From Nemertoderma westbladi (taxonomy: Eukaryota; Xenacoelomorpha; Nemertodermatida; Nemertodermatidae), in contig JAUCBJ010000270.1 of NCBI GenBank assembly GCA_032718475.1, forward strand, positions 32,325 through 96,324: DNA of 64,000 nt. The letters are read 5' to 3'. The translations under genes were made by a program, and so were the position numbers. A model generated the notes under the pieces. It saw only the letters and a program-made list of their open reading frames with translations. It had not been told where the DNA came from and did not search any database. Below, one piece after another: positions 22,004-34,595 of the stretch (positions are counted from its first letter, which is position 1; every line of letters starts with the position of its first letter).

Positions 22004-25000
22004 ATGGATACTTCTAAAGACGATTCAATAGACAATATCAATATGCAGCGACAACAACTTACAGAGGAATATCACCGAGGTATGAGAGAGATGATGGATG
22101 ATCTGTTGACACCCGGAGCACCACAACAGTATACGGAGCCGCTAATGTCCCCCGTAGAGGTATCAGAACGACTTCATTATCACACTTTCATGAACAGATA
22201 CACCAATATCGACGGATCATACAAGCCATTCATTATATCCAGACATCCAAGCGACCTCATATACTCCGAAGACGTTCATGAGCAACAAGATATGTAAATG
22301 TGGCGCTATCATGTACGAAAACAATGAGAGAATACCGCCCAGATGGATAAGGAAGATGCGATTTGGGAGGCCATATCAGCAAATGATGCGGACGCTAGTG
22401 ACAACGCGGCTAGATTTGAGGATTTAATTACATTCCTCAGAGAAACGTATTTGAACATGGCGGCAGCCCAAAACCTGCAAACTCATTACCCCAAGGGCAT
22501 CCATCCCAATCCATTATATTATGGTGTTACTGTGAGGACTGTCCACACCCTAACCAACAAGTAAACCATGATGACCATGCACGATGGGGCCGACCGGTTA
22601 ATCACCCCCATGAACGTTGCCCTAAACACAGTTAGGTAGGTTAGATGGGTTAGGTTAGGTTAGTATGGAGGATAAGAGCGCGATCTATTCAGCGTAGATG
22701 AACGAGCCTTAAAGAAAATGGAGCGTTTACCCATTGACGTCCTACAATTCTCAGTCCGACTTCCGGCTCCAAAAGTTCAACCATCTCCAGTGCTTCCCCA
22801 GGATTTCGGCCCTTTAGATGAAGATTACTCAGAATACTGAGATATGATCCTACCGGAACAGCTGTTCCCTCAAGAGGAACCAGTGATAACCCCCTTAGTT
22901 CCACCTGGACTCGGAAGAGGAGTTGGGACATCCCGAGCCGTGACGAAAGGTGAACTGTTGACACCAGGTGTAGTCATACCCCCCCCCCCCCCCCACGATG
23001 AAACCACGCTGATAATGTCGTCTAGTTTAGCCGTTATCCATGCACATCTATCCACGACTCCATCCGGTACCTTGTTAACAGAACTCGCTTTGTTGGAGGC
23101 CAGGGACAACACTGCGTTCCAACCAGAAATTAATACATTGAGAGCTCGTATGCTGAAGGAGACCTACAATCCTTCTCAGATTTCCTCTCAAATCTCCAGG
23201 CTGAGGCAAGAGAGAAAGAATGATGTGAGGAAGAAGCGATAGCATTAGAGGATGCGGACCTCACCATCTACCGCCAACCTTATGTCCAATCGTTGATGGA
23301 AGGTTTTCAACCTAAACGTTACGTTTATCCTTCCTTGCAGCACAAGGTCTTTGTGCATCTTCGGCAAGCGCGCTGAAACCACTTGTGCTATCACCGATGT
23401 TCCGATGCTAAAGACGCCTACCTTGGAACTGTTATGTGTAGATGGTGAATTAGTTCCCCCTTTTCGCACTCAAGCCGATGTAATTCGGCAAAGGGTCCAC
23501 AGAATAAATGTAGCTCGTCGTCCTTTGCATTATCCCTTCTACAGAATTAAAGACCATCCTTGGTTTGTGATGCTTAAACAACACTACGTCATACAACCAG
23601 AACACCCTGGATGGGATATGCGATTCTTACCATTTGTGAACCCCTTGGACCTCATAGAAATGGAGGCTTTGCATCAACATTTGGATTATTTGGTGAAATT
23701 AAACTCATATTAAAAAACCTCATAACAAAGTAACAATAGAAGCCAGTTCACGTCCACCTTTTAACTTGGAGACATTTATGGATTACCGTCGCCTCGTACA
23801 CTGGAACTTAGATATAACTTTCCTGGAGGATGATTTGAAATATATCGAACCAAATGCAAATACTAATGAGATGCATAGCTATGAATCCATAAGAATAGCA
23901 CGTGGAGAACCTGGTTTGTTGGATACTCTATGGAAACCAGTAGAACTGACCACCGAAGTAGCTAATGCTGAACAGTTGCATACAGTCAATGCTATTCATA
24001 GCTACGGCGTTATTATTTATGACAATGAAGGCTCAGTGCCAGATCATGAGCTCGGTTCAACTCGGTTGATTCATATCCGCGGCCTCACTGGAGCCACACA
24101 CGTTTTTACGCGTACTTGTCGTGGTACCAACAGCGTTTTCCCAGCCTTGACCACCTATCAATGCCGTTCGAGACATCAACAGTTTGTTAAAGCAGAGGCT
24201 TACGTCAACGACACAAATCGACACCCGGCCATGGGAATAGACGCAGCTTTATACCCACAACCCGTACTGGACATTCTCTTAGACAAATCCATTTATAAAC
24301 AAGGTTCAGCCATATATCGGGATTTGACAGACGATTTCCCTATCATCCACGACATATTATATCCCTTTGTCGACACCCAAGTCATCCTTCATTGGGCGCA
24401 ATCCCACGGCTTCTTCCGGGTCATGTATCGACGTAAAGCTAACGATACATATAGCAGAGTTGACCGTACGTCCTCTGGCCACATCGCGTTTCAAGAGTAT
24501 GGCTGGAATTTCAAAGGGACCGATCGCGAGACGTATTCCAAGGTTTATGGTGATTCATATTCGCCTTATTACTTTCAAGGATCATTCACCGCCCCTGGTG
24601 CTGAATATAGCTTCATGAGCGTCCCTTTGTGCCCCTCATTAGCGATATACTTCATATTCGAAAACCAATCGTTATCAGGATGGCTTGCGGATGTCTGTAG
24701 CCATACGTTGAGAGCACGCCCGTTGTTGTTGGGAACACAACTTGCCAAACTCAATGAACTTGGTAAATTCCTGAACTTCGAATGCTGTCGGCGTTTCCTG
24801 ACGCCCTTTGCCAACATTGACAGTCAGTTTCACGTGAAGTTACTGTCTCAGCAAGAGTTGCGTTGCTCCGCAGCGGATGAGCTAGCCAGCGGCGGCTTTG
24901 CCATATTCTGAGATGTATGTATTTCCAATCTACATCAATTGGTGATTGAGAGACCCATTATCAAACCTGGTTTCTTTGTTGGACAAATACAGACTGACGT

Positions 25001-25847
25001 TATGGACGCCCCTGACCAAGCGGAGGAACCAATCCATCGAGAAGCGACCTCAGTAGCTACTACTGTCATGCCCACCCCCGACAATGAGTTCGCCTTAATC
25101 GACTGGTATCGCTGGACCGAGCTGCTCACATTTCGAGGTTTCCATTGTGGTCTTCGCACACACAAGGCTCCCACCCAACCTGGAGTTCTTTGTGAGTGCC
25201 TCACCGATAGTCTATCGATCATCTATTGTCCTTACTGTCGCATTAACGACGATCACATCTTCTTCACCTGTCTAGCCTTTGCCACCCAGTGTGAGCGTTG
25301 CCAACTCAAGGGACACAGTAGTCCAAACTGCCCCTTTGGCCCCGACATCGAGGTAGAAGATAAAACAAGTGTCACCCGATATATTCGATCGTTGGAAGGA
25401 TGCACAGATCTCAACGTGATCACCACGTCCCGATACGCCGCAGCAGAAGCTCACCTCGGAGTAGAGGCGGTTGCCCCCTTCACCTGCGCAACATATGTTC
25501 GGCTTGCTTGGCTACCGAGTTACGAGCTCCTCAACCGTGTAGCTTCCTTCCTTCCTTCGCGAGATACACCCAGAGCGCGCGACGTCCCACGATATAATAA
25601 AGTTTATTAGTGACTCTACATTTTATGGTCCACAGTTCCTGGAAGGACATCCCGAGCTGCTCCCACAGCATCGAGTTTTTAGCGAACACGTTCAACGTGA
25701 AAGACCAGTTCTCCACACTGTGCCTCCGAGAATTTTCCTCGGCAAGCAACAACCGTTTGGTGTCGTTACCCAAACCGTCCCCTCCGGACCAGTGCAGGCT
25801 GCTATGCGGAAGCGCTTAGCTGCTCCTCCGGAATTAGAGATCCGTTG
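22004..25847 (+). pseudogene. ORF3 of BEL copy B: large unknown protein with C-terminal CCHC zinc knuckle
   Basis: I do not recognise a named family. Consecutive pieces read as one long protein broken by frameshifts: 22004-22297 (matching copy E 62549-62956, with a PMSP motif and RYT..DGSY), 22343-22564, 22844-23242 (a proline run made by a C16 tract), about 23243-23713, 23766-24911 (with PFVDTQ, GFFRVMY and AFQEYGWNFK, matching copy E 63741-64000), 24939-25610 and a final frame to the stop at 25845-25847. The 23766-24911 and 24939-25610 parts are in one frame, separated only by a TGA at 24909-24911. A CPYC pair precedes a canonical CX2CX4HX4C knuckle at 25290-25331. No signal peptide or membrane segment is visible, so it does not look like an envelope; nucleic-acid binding is inferred from the knuckle. 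Confidence 0.7.
22632..22664 (+). repeat. Short TTAGG-like repeat
   Basis: GTTAGGTAGGTTAGATGG is followed by TTAGGTTAGGTTAG. This resembles arthropod-type telomere repeat but is only about 33 bp and lies inside the ORF3 pseudogene, in a gap between coding pieces. Confidence 0.5.
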
Positions 25848-26183
25848 ACCAGCTGTCGACTCAGGCGCAGCGGACCTGCGGCTGCAGCTTGCCAGGTCGT
25901 CTTATTAGGTCATGCTTCCATTAACATTGCAAGTCATTTATTCAGTCTTATAGCATTTATGTGCAATATGTCATTCGCAAAGTATGTGTCTGTGACTGTA
26001 GTTGCCGGATATCTGCTGCTTGTAGCACGCTGGCATAGTATTCTTATTGCATGCACGCTGCATTGGGTAGGCCAATTGTGGATTGCGTGGTGGTGGCTAA
26101 AGTCCAAAAGTATTTTTTTGCAATCTCAATGTGCAACTTCAATGTAGCAGGTCGATTATGATTTAATAGTGTAGTGTGAGATA

Positions 26184-26438
26184 TTATCTAATTGTGGCCG
26201 TCCTTATTGCGAAATCCAATACAATTTTACGAATTGTGCCAATTTGGAATGGTGCCAATGTGTAATCTTCCAGTACGCCAACCAAGATTGATAAGAACTC
26301 AGATTCACCATTTGGTGAGAGCACCTGAGCATCTGTGTTACAATATAATAATCCAATGGTAGCAATGATTACTTCTGGTATTCTATAAGCTCTATTTTGT
26401 AGCATTATGTCTCTTTGGATATAGCATCGAATAAGCAT
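26184..26438 (-). pseudogene. Non-LTR retrotransposon RT fragment
   Basis: The 84-codon minus-strand frame contains VLSPNGESEFLSI followed by GVLEDYTLAPF and IVLDFAIRTA. This matches the palm region of non-LTR RTs, which usually read GVLQGDTLAPFLF...IVLDYA, with several decayed residues. The catalytic FADD box is not included. It is a short scrap with no visible ends. Confidence 0.65.
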
Positions 26439-27311
26439 GTTTATAATTTTCGCTTGGCTTAATACAAATTTGACTCCTTAAAATGAGAGGGTGTGGGAGG
26501 AGGGGTGGTGGGGCTCTTAAATGCAACAGGGGCAGCGTATTTAAATGAACTAGAACTGATTTTAAGTAATATCGTGTGTCCGACAATCTATATAGTTGTT
26601 GTGTTCTTGTCTAGTTGAAGTCAAGGTTCAGCATTTCTAAAATTTACGAAGGGTTCGAGACCATTGAGGCAAATATACTCATTGCTGAAGGTTACCGGCA
26701 GCCAACGAAGAACGCGTAATTTTGGCTTTATGTGAGAAGAAATAGGTTGACAGGATATGCCGCGAACGCAACTACAGTATCTACAGTAGTACGAGTATCG
26801 GTCTGTGAAACACAGTGGGTAGCAACCAACACGGAAGGATTGTGATATATTGAACCGGCCATGATCGAAGTTAAAACACAACTTTATGTTATTACAATTT
26901 TCTCTAATTTCATAATTTAACTAACTATTTACAAATATACTGTAGTGTGTATCTACTACTAGTGTGTACTGTACGTATTGTACAGAATGTATGTACAATG
27001 TAGCCAAAATGGACATAATTTATGAGCGAAATCAAACTATACTTCCCTACTTAGAAGGGACCTAAAGCGACAAACCCGTACCAGCTGGATCCATATTAAT
27101 GGATCCATATTTATCTACTATGGTTACGCTTATTTAATATTCCAGAATTCAAATCTATAATTAAGCGAAATGCGCAAAACCTTTTTTATTACTTTTTAGC
27201 GAAATTATTTATTTAAAGCCGATCAGGAAATAACTACATGTAACCCGTCGATATTTTTATTATAAAAGTTACGTCTGTGTTGGAAACTAATTTAATAATA
27301 TTGGTTCTAGT
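26439..27311. other. Intergenic stretch, no gene seen
   Basis: It contains a purine-rich patch near 26480-26510 and short ORFs without recognisable features. It may hold promoter sequence for the ORF at 27312. Confidence 0.4.
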
Positions 27312-27317
27312 TTGACT

Positions 27318-27719
27318 ATGGCAGATCCCAGGTCCCAGGAAAGTAGTGTCGGAAATAATTCATCTTCAAAGCCAACTCCAAAAAATAAACCCGGAGTAAC
27401 AGTTAAAGGCGAAAAAAAACCCGGTATAACCGTTAAGAAAGGGTATGATATGACACACCTCGAGGTCTGGAAACGTTTTATCGAAAAAAACGGAGTGCTT
27501 GTTGTTTGCGGTATAGTGTTGGGCATCGTGACGATAACAGGTGCCGTTGTGTGGAATATAGAGATTTCGCAGCATGCAAAGTCCATATGGTATGCCGTCC
27601 TGATCTGTGTTGAAAATCTCGGAACGGCGGTTCTATTCATAAAAAACAGCTCCCATGCAAAAAAAGATGCAAAAAATGAGGAAACGCGTACGGAAGAAAA
27701 AGAAAGTGAATTCAGGTAG
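27318..27719 (+). CDS. Small two-helix membrane protein candidate
   Basis: The ORF begins MADPRSQ (ATG at 27318) and encodes about 133 residues. The N-terminus is hydrophilic with a duplicated short motif (KPGVTV and KPGITV). Two hydrophobic helices follow, around VLVVCGIVLGIVTITG and IWYAVLICVENLGTAVLF, and then a Lys/Glu-rich tail. The stop falls in the sequence TTCAGGTAGGC, which also fits a splice donor (AG|GTAGGC), so this may be one exon of a longer host gene. Composition is better balanced than that of the flanking AT-rich DNA. I recognise no family. It is one of only two host-gene candidates in the window. Confidence 0.4.
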   Translation: MADPRSQESSVGNNSSSKPTPKNKPGVTVKGEKKPGITVKKGYDMTHLEVWKRFIEKNGVLVVCGIVLGIVTITGAVVWNIEISQHAKSIWYAVLICVENLGTAVLFIKNSSHAKKDAKNEETRTEEKESEFR

Positions 27720-29424
27720 GCCTTAGTTTACTAAGTCAAAAGTTATTTTTATTCTAGCTAGTTTTTCCTACTTTTATTTTTTAAATTTTTTAAGATGCTC
27801 TCTAGAATAACTACTTTTTGTTCTAAAACGTTTTAAAAATTTAAAATTTCACTATATATGACAATGATTTATACACCGTCACCCTTAAAATAATAACCTT
27901 TTGTAGCAAGTAGGAGTCCCCCCCCCCCCCCCCCCCCCCCCCCACCTAATTTATTCACCATTTAAATATTAAATGCTGCGAAATTTCGTATGATGATAAT
28001 TCGACAACTTTACTTACTGCTGGCCTTGTCTGATTTTTCAATTTTTGAAAATATTTATCTGTTAACACACATCTGTTACCAACACCCAATCACTTCCGTC
28101 GTCGCCTAAGTTTTTCGTATATTGAATGTAGGCTAATCTGCATTAATATGTTATGGGGGTACTAGTGTGTTATACAGTAGGTACAACCAAATCACTCATT
28201 TTTACAACATGTAATCATAAATCTTAGGGCACTGGTTCGATATGGGTCACCCATTTTTTTTATATAAATATAAATCATTTATAGGTACTTTATAAGAGTT
28301 TTTGCACATTAATAAATATAATTAATATATATATTATATATTATAATATATACATATATATATATATATATATATGGATAACATGTCCCTGAGCCTTCAC
28401 TTATGCGTCATGTTCGAAATTGCTATAACACTAAATTACGCAACATAACATTATCAACTACAATGGAATTACAATATTAACTTATATTATCTACCCATTT
28501 GTTTTTGTTATATCGAATTTCACCCAATAGAAAAAAATATATATTTTGCATGTTATATTTTCAAAATTATTTATATAACATATAACCAAAGGGAAGTAGT
28601 GGCTTTTCTGGACCACAAAATATGTATATCCAATGTCCCTATAGAGCCAAAAATATATATAATTTTTTAAAAGACAAATCTTGCAATTTCAGATATTGGA
28701 ATCAAATATTAATAGATAGATCTAAAATATGTGATAAATTTTGTTTCTGGAACGTAAAATATTTTTCTAATATATATTTCGTTATCATGACAAACATAGC
28801 AGTACACCACATATTTCGTAGCATTTGGGCAACTTTCTAGGATTATCAAGAATAATGGATTTTCACGACAACATAATTTCATTTTCTGCGCTTGAAATTA
28901 CTTCAATGTTTGTCATTTTTGCCATACCAACTATATTCGAAATTTAAAGTTGTTATTTTGATGTTTCAGCTTTTCAAAAAATATAAATTTACTAAAATTT
29001 GTATTTTCGATTTTTCGAACAAAAAAGTGGCTTTTTAGGGACACGATTATATATATGATTTTTGAGTAGACAAAGACAGTGTTTAATAATATTTAAGTTT
29101 GATATTTTCGAATATCACGATTTATAAACCTGAATAGTGTATGGCTGCGCATTGCAACACATCACAATTGTATTGAACAGTGCAGCAAAAGTGGGGTAAT
29201 TCGGGTTTCACTAAAATTCGGATTTTTTTGCTTGAAACTTCAATGCTTCTCTTTTTTCCCATACTTACTATCTGTGCTTAGAGTTGTTATATTGAACAAT
29301 CAGTTTCCAAAAAAATACATTTTTCTAACCCTCTAAACCAGAATATGCATTATATAACCCTTTCGCACCTATGACGCAGGCGTATGCATCATGGGTCACA
29401 GACTGACAGACAGACAGACTAGAT
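27720..29424. other. AT-rich noncoding stretch
   Basis: It contains a C26 run (27918-27943), a (TA)n-rich tract (about 28322-28376) and a cagacagacaga stretch near 29400-29420. The 72-codon ORF at 28622 is Tyr/Phe/Asn-rich as expected from AT-rich noise. Confidence 0.6.
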
Positions 29425-29676
29425 TTATGAAAACATGAAAACTGACATCAGAAATGAAATCAGTGGCTTGTCTTTTTTTACTCTAAATGCCTGAAACTGC
29501 GTACTGACTACTGCAGAAGGAAATTGTTGAGCAACAATCTTCTCATTGCAGCCTCTCGCGACAAATGCAGAACCATACTCTATGAGGCTAGAAAACAGAT
29601 CTGTATGTAAACTACAATTCCTGCGCAAGCGTATAACTACGCCATAGGTTTTGAATCTGTGAACGAGGATGTGCAA
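29425..29676 (-). pseudogene. Penelope-like element fragment, inverted
   Basis: The minus strand encodes HILVHRFKTYGVV and IRLRRNCSLHTDLFS, followed by a stretch that matches the plus-strand piece at 34596-34740. It is an inverted copy of the RT-linker region lying head-on to the plus-strand RT part that starts at about 29680. Inverted, rearranged copies are usual for Penelope-like elements. Confidence 0.6.
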
Positions 29677-29679
29677 TTC

Positions 29680-30237
29680 AAGGACACAAATACTGATATA
29701 TTAACTTAAAAGTAAACACAAGAGTTCCTTCAGTTGATAACTGCATGGGTTTAGCGGCAGTTGAGGAAACTCTGGAACAATACAGAACAATTGATGGAGA
29801 AGGTGACCCACCTAATGAATGTATATTGGAAGCTCTTAAAATTTGCCTTGAAAGCAATAATTGTGCTTTCAATGGCAAACACTTCACCCAGTCTGGGGGT
29901 TCAGCTATGGGACCCTCTTATTCTTGTACCTACACTGATATATGGGGAGCCAAATTCATTGACACGGCAGTGTCTTCCTTCAATAACAGTCCACAAGAAT
30001 ACAAAAGATACCGAGACGACATTATTTCCTTTGGAATTAATTTTTCGGAAGATGTTGTTACAAATTTAGTCACACATTTAAATGAGACAGTACTTCCCGG
30101 AAAGATAGTATTTAAGATAGAACAATTTGGTAAAGAAGTACATTTTCTGGATTTAACTATTTTTATTGATGACAGTGGATACATCCAAACTAAAAATTAT
30201 CACAATCCTATGGACGTTGTTTGCTTTGCTTTGATAC
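29680..30237 (+). pseudogene. Penelope-like RT, first part, interrupted
   Basis: The frame contains FTQSGGSAMGPSYSCTYTDI, then YKRYRDDI (RT catalytic box region, here RDD) and FGKEVHFLDLTIFIDDSGY, a typical Penelope-like order (AMG, Y.DD, V.FLDL). It stops being Penelope sequence where an RTE-like element has inserted at the duplicated target GCTTTGATAC (30228-30237 and 34586-34595). The N-terminal RT part is absent. The remainder resumes at 34596. Confidence 0.7.
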
Positions 30238-30281
30238 TACTACTACTACTATGATCGGCATGCTGCATTGCAGCTGCATTT

Positions 30282-31999
30282 TTAAGAATGCTGCGCCGGC
30301 TTATCGTCAAAATTGCACCGCCACAACTCTCTATCACCCATGACATTTGCTAGATCATCCGCATCTTCAAGTCCAGTGTCCTTTAAGATGCGTCTCAAGA
30401 AAGTCATGGGCTGTCCACCATGCTTATTCACTCCATGAGGCTGCCAAAGTACAAGATTATGCACTGGCTGGTCCTCACGGCGAAAGCAATGTCCTGCAAA
30501 GCGGAGGCGATTTTGTTGTAGTGTCAAGCTTTCAGGGAACCAATGAGACGCCTCCAATGTTATATAGTGTCTGGTTGGAGATGTGTGCATTGTACTTGAC
30601 ACAATGAACCCGGCGTAGCATTCTTGTGAAAGTGCCATCCAGAGATTTGGTGTCCTCAGCAGTTAGAGCCCAGCATGGACTCCCATAGAGGAGTACTGGA
30701 ACTACTGCTGCTCTAAATAATCGGACCTTAAGTTTCCGATTAATTCTCGGTGACTTCCAAATCCTGGAAAGCCTATTCAAGGCTGCCCATGCCTTTCCCT
30801 TACGTATTCGAAGGTCCTCACCTGACTTCCGGATCCATGATCCCAGGTAACAGAAGTCATCCACATGCTCAAGCATACCATCTTTTGAGCTTATGCTCAT
30901 CCGATCAGAGACTTACTGAGGACTTTCAAAGTTAACTGTCAAAATTTTGGTCTTTCTGGAGTTAATAAAAAGACCAACACTAGAAGCAGCATGTTCTAAT
31001 GAGCTGAGGAGCCGTTGGGCTCCCTCTAGCGATTCTGAGAGTACTCCTAAGTCATCAGCAAAGTCTAGATCAGTTGGCAGGATTTCCTCGATTTCTGGAG
31101 CCAGTAGGTGGAGTTATCATCACCCCATCATCATTATGATGATCTAAGGACATGCGTAGAACATAGTCAACAACAATTATGAACAAGAATGGTGCAAGTG
31201 TGTCTCCCTGGAGGACACCCCATAACACTTCAAATGGTTCTGTGTCACCGTTAACAGTAGACACAAATGTTGTCGAACCATCGTATACTGATCTGATTGC
31301 TGCAATAATTTCATCAGGAATCCCATATAATGAAAGTATGCTGAACATACGTGAGCGAGAGACTGAATCAAAGGCCTTGAAGAAGTCAACAAAGATAACA
31401 GCCAGATGCCTGTCTTTCTTTTTTGATAACTCTTCAATTATCGTTCTAAGTGCCAAAATGGGCTCCATGGTCCCACGACCTTTACGGAACCCATTCTGAT
31501 TTCCACGGAGCAGTCTCTCAATGGGATCCCTGATGCGATTTAATAGAATCCTATTGTATAGCTTTGCAGCAATCGAGATCAATGAGATTCCCCGAAAAGA
31601 ACCATAGAGTGTAAGGTTGCCCTTCTTGGGAACTGGCACCAACTTATTTGTTTTCATTTCTTGTGGGACTCTTGCTGTTCGGTACATGTCTACTATGATG
31701 GAATAGATGAGCTTTAAACACTCAGGTATTTTAAAGACCTCAAGGGGAACACCATCTACTCCACTGGCACGATTGGTCTTAATGCTCTTTGCAGCAGCCT
31801 TCATTTCTGCAAAGGAGATATCACCAATAGGAATATCTGGGAGTACAGACTCAGACACTTTTACTTCTATAAAGTTATCAGGCAATACCCTGTCATTATT
31901 GAGGAGCTTCTCAAAGTGGGCCTTGCAACCATTGAGGCGATCGGCTGGTGATTCAGCCTTAACCTTGGTGGTTGGTTGGCGTTTTCGACCAGCAAGCAA
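30282..31999 (-). pseudogene. Non-LTR RT and C-terminal domain of the RTE-like element
   Basis: 31070-31999 carries RT motifs including NQNGFRKGRGT, FVDFFKAFDSV and GVLQGDTLAPFLF. The frame then breaks near 31085, and the catalytic DFADD box reads at 31065-31051 in the next frame. An in-frame TAA follows at 30915-30913. 30532-30900 and 30282-30638 encode the thumb and C-terminal parts (LYGSPCWALT, RFAGHCFRR, GGQPMTFLRRILKD). At least one frameshift and one stop make it inactive. Confidence 0.8.
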
Positions 32000-34172
32000 G
32001 TTGATCGATCTCCATGCCTGGGATGATTGCCTGCTGTCGTCAGCATCATTGATGGCATCAACCTGTTGGTTTATTAGCTCCTGTAAATTAACAGAGTACT
32101 GCCTGTTCAGGGACCTAGATGCAGCTTTAACTGCATTCTTGGCCGCTGTAGTCTGTTTGAGTCGGGACTCTTTCTGCGCCTTGTAGAGGTCATTTCAGCA
32201 CTTCGGAATTTTGTTGTCAGTCCAGGGAGCCCGTTTCCTGTTTCGAGGGTATACAGGAACTGATTCTGCAGCTGCTAACTTAACTGCCTCTGTGAAGGCA
32301 GTATAGCCCTCACAGTGATCTGCCGCCTCAGAGGCAAGAACCTCATACCTGTTGCTCAGCTGTAGTGTGAAGCTGGATCTCACACTTGGCTGTTGCAACA
32401 GAGAGGACCAGTCATGCCGCGGCAAGGCAGATTTCGTTGTTCTGCTAGCACGCAGACTAAGTCTTACCTTGGCCACAATAAGGCGGTGATCACTGGAGAA
32501 GGGTCGTAGTGTAAATGCATTACAGTCTTGTATAGAGCTCCTGTATTTCCTACGAAACAGGATATGGTCTATCTTGGACTTGTGACCACTGGGTCCATTA
32601 TGAGTCCATAGCTTTCCAGTTCGCTTCTTGAACTGGGTTCCAGCCGAAAACAATCCATTTCCAGAGATAAAATCCTGAAGATGGACGGAATTTCGGTTAA
32701 CACTATTGCTATAGACCCAGGGCGATGTAGGTGATTGATGCAGACTTGCATTAAAGTCTCCCAGGAATGTTAAGAATGCATGCTGATCCACTCCGTTAGT
32801 AGCTGCTTGTAGATTCTGGTAGAAATTTTCCACCTCCTCCACAGGGGCAACACTAGTTGGAGAGTAGCACACAATCAGAACCACCTTAGGAAACTTCTTA
32901 GCCAGTCTTCCAGAACATGAGAAGTGGCAACGGATGATGCGGTTAGAGATTTGGTCTATTTTGTCCAATGCTGCATGTGCATTTGGATTCATCAATAGAC
33001 CAATTCCACCATTGCCACTATCATCTGCTGAAGCGAGGGCGAGTCGCCAACCGCCCCCCATGTCCTTAATCAGAACCTCATCAGTCTGTCCAGTCTGTAT
33101 TCGGTGCTCTTGAACACCCACTGCACTAAGAGAAAGCTTATCTGCCAAGGCAGTCAGCTCACCTTGTCGCATTGGGGACCCGAGTGTTAGGGTGTTTACT
33201 GAGGCTAGTCTAGTGACTTGCCTCAGATTCACCAATGGCTTTGTTGGTCGGGGTGGAACATGAGAGTAGCGTCCAACTCCAGAATCCCTCTCCCCCTCAC
33301 AATCTGGCCTCACTGGTGACCCAGGGTTTGGGCCAGAAAGGTCATCAGGAAAGGGACTCAAAGAATTGTTTGCCACTCTCTCTCCAGTAGGGGGTGAGAC
33401 AGGCAGAATCACGCAGTTCGAATACGTAAGGGAAAGGCATGGGCAGCCTTGAATAGGCTTTCCAGGATTTGGAAGTCACCTAGAATTAATCGGAAACTTA
33501 AGGTCCGATTATTCAGAGCAGCAGTAGTTCCAGTACTCCTCTACGGGAGTCCATGCTGGGCTCTAACTGCTGAGGACACCAAATCTCTGGATGGCACATT
33601 CACAAGAATGCTACGCCGGGTACATTGTGTCAAGTACAATGCACACATCTCCAACCAGACACTATATAACATTGGAGGTGTCTCATTGGTTCCCCCAAGC
33701 TTGACACTAGAACAAAATCGCCTCCGCTTTGCAGGACATTGCTTTCGCCGTGAGGACCAGCCAGTGCATAATCTTGTACTTTGGCAGCCTCATGGAGTGA
33801 ATAAGCATGGTGGACAGCCCATGACTTTCTTGAGACGCATCTTAAAGGACACTGGCCTTAAAGATGCGGATGATCTAGCAAATGTCATGGGTGATAGGGA
33901 GTTGTGGCGGTGCAATTTTGTTGACAAGCCGGCACAGCATTCTTAAAAATGCAGCTGCAATGCAGCATGCCGATCCTTGTAGTAGAGACAGGCAGCCGCT
34001 CAGGAGATAACTGACGCCTGTGAGGCCGATTGTGTTCAGTCGTTCCACTGGCCTCTAGTGGCTGGACCTCCGCATTACTAATGTAATCAATAGTGGGAGT
34101 GGGAGTTGGAGGATGCTTTTTTGGCCGAGTCAGCTCTCGGGGCAAATACCACACCCTGGTTTGCCATTCCAC
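32000..34172 (-). pseudogene. Endonuclease part of the RTE-like element, split by an insertion
   Basis: On the minus strand the frame starts near 34172 (MEWQTR), is interrupted by the 33407-33984 insertion, and resumes at 33406 into an exonuclease/endonuclease/phosphatase-type domain. Visible motifs include VQEHRIQ, FLGDFNASL and SDHRLIVAKV, the order expected for an APE-like endonuclease. The ORF has a stop at 32195-32197 before the RT part, where 32000-32194 continues in another frame. The short frame at 33885-34172 reads across the insertion junction. Confidence 0.75.
33407..33984 (+). mobile_element. 5'-truncated RTE-like copy, inverted and nested
   Basis: A plus-strand copy of only the last 0.55 kb of the same family (165-codon frame 33449-33946, near identical to 30282-30830 reversed) lies within the endonuclease of the larger copy. 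GAGACAGGCAG at 33396-33406 and 33985-33995 is the target duplication. About 10 extra bases precede the truncated 5' end, and a short TAG-like tail ends it. This proves it inserted after the larger copy. Confidence 0.85.
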
Positions 34173-34595
34173 AGGGTGGGTGTCGCAGTGGAGTCAGATA
34201 TGAGGCCCATCACCCATATCTACTCTGGCGCACATGACCCACCAGTGGCTGTGCAGCTCATCTGTTGGGTCATGCCCTGTACCCCTGCTGCCAGGTGCAG
34301 GTCGCAGTGAAGTGCACTCAGAGTGGACATGAGAACACTCTACTCCTGACCAGCCATTGGTAGATCACCATCTGCCTGGCCAGGCCATATACCCCTGCAG
34401 CCAAGTATATGGGTCCTATATCCAGGACCAAGGACGTCCTTATCCCAGAACGAAGGGGGTCCTAGTTACAAGACCAGATTTGCCCTAGTAAAAGGGTCTA
34501 TGCAGCTACAGGTGGCACCTCCTTTATGCTGCATGGAGGTGGCAAGTTTTCTTGATCAATGACCTAGAATACCTGACCTGACCTAGCTTTGATAC

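Larger units (their letters stand above)
14746..25847 (+). mobile_element. Decayed BEL/Pao-like element copy B with downstream ORF3
   Basis: The coding extent runs ORF1/Gag (14746-16940), truncated Pol (17021-20418), a spacer (20419-22003) and ORF3 (22004-25847). All parts carry frameshifts or stops, so the copy is dead. The order and the spacer length match copy E (54510-60917, then 62549 on). The LTRs were not identified. Confidence 0.8.
30238..34585 (-). mobile_element. RTE-like non-LTR retrotransposon inserted in the Penelope-like element
   Basis: It is flanked by the 10-bp target duplication GCTTTGATAC. On the minus strand it runs from about 34585, through endonuclease and RT, to a (TAG)n-type tail at 30238-30252. 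Microsatellite-like 3' tails are usual for RTE-type elements, though the exact clade is uncertain. It contains a nested second copy at 33407-33984. Confidence 0.8.

Noticed and set aside
22004-25847. Retroviral-type envelope as identity of ORF3
   Set aside because: No signal peptide, furin-like site or membrane anchor is visible, and the C-terminus carries a CCHC zinc knuckle, which fits nucleic-acid binding instead.
28622-28840. 72-codon plus-strand ORF
   Set aside because: It is in very AT-rich DNA with Tyr/Phe/Asn/Ile composition expected by chance and shows no domain.
30238-33984. Twin-priming inversion as origin of the inverted RTE segment
   Set aside because: The inverted piece is the 3' end of the family, not its 5' part, and it has its own target duplication, so a second insertion explains it better.
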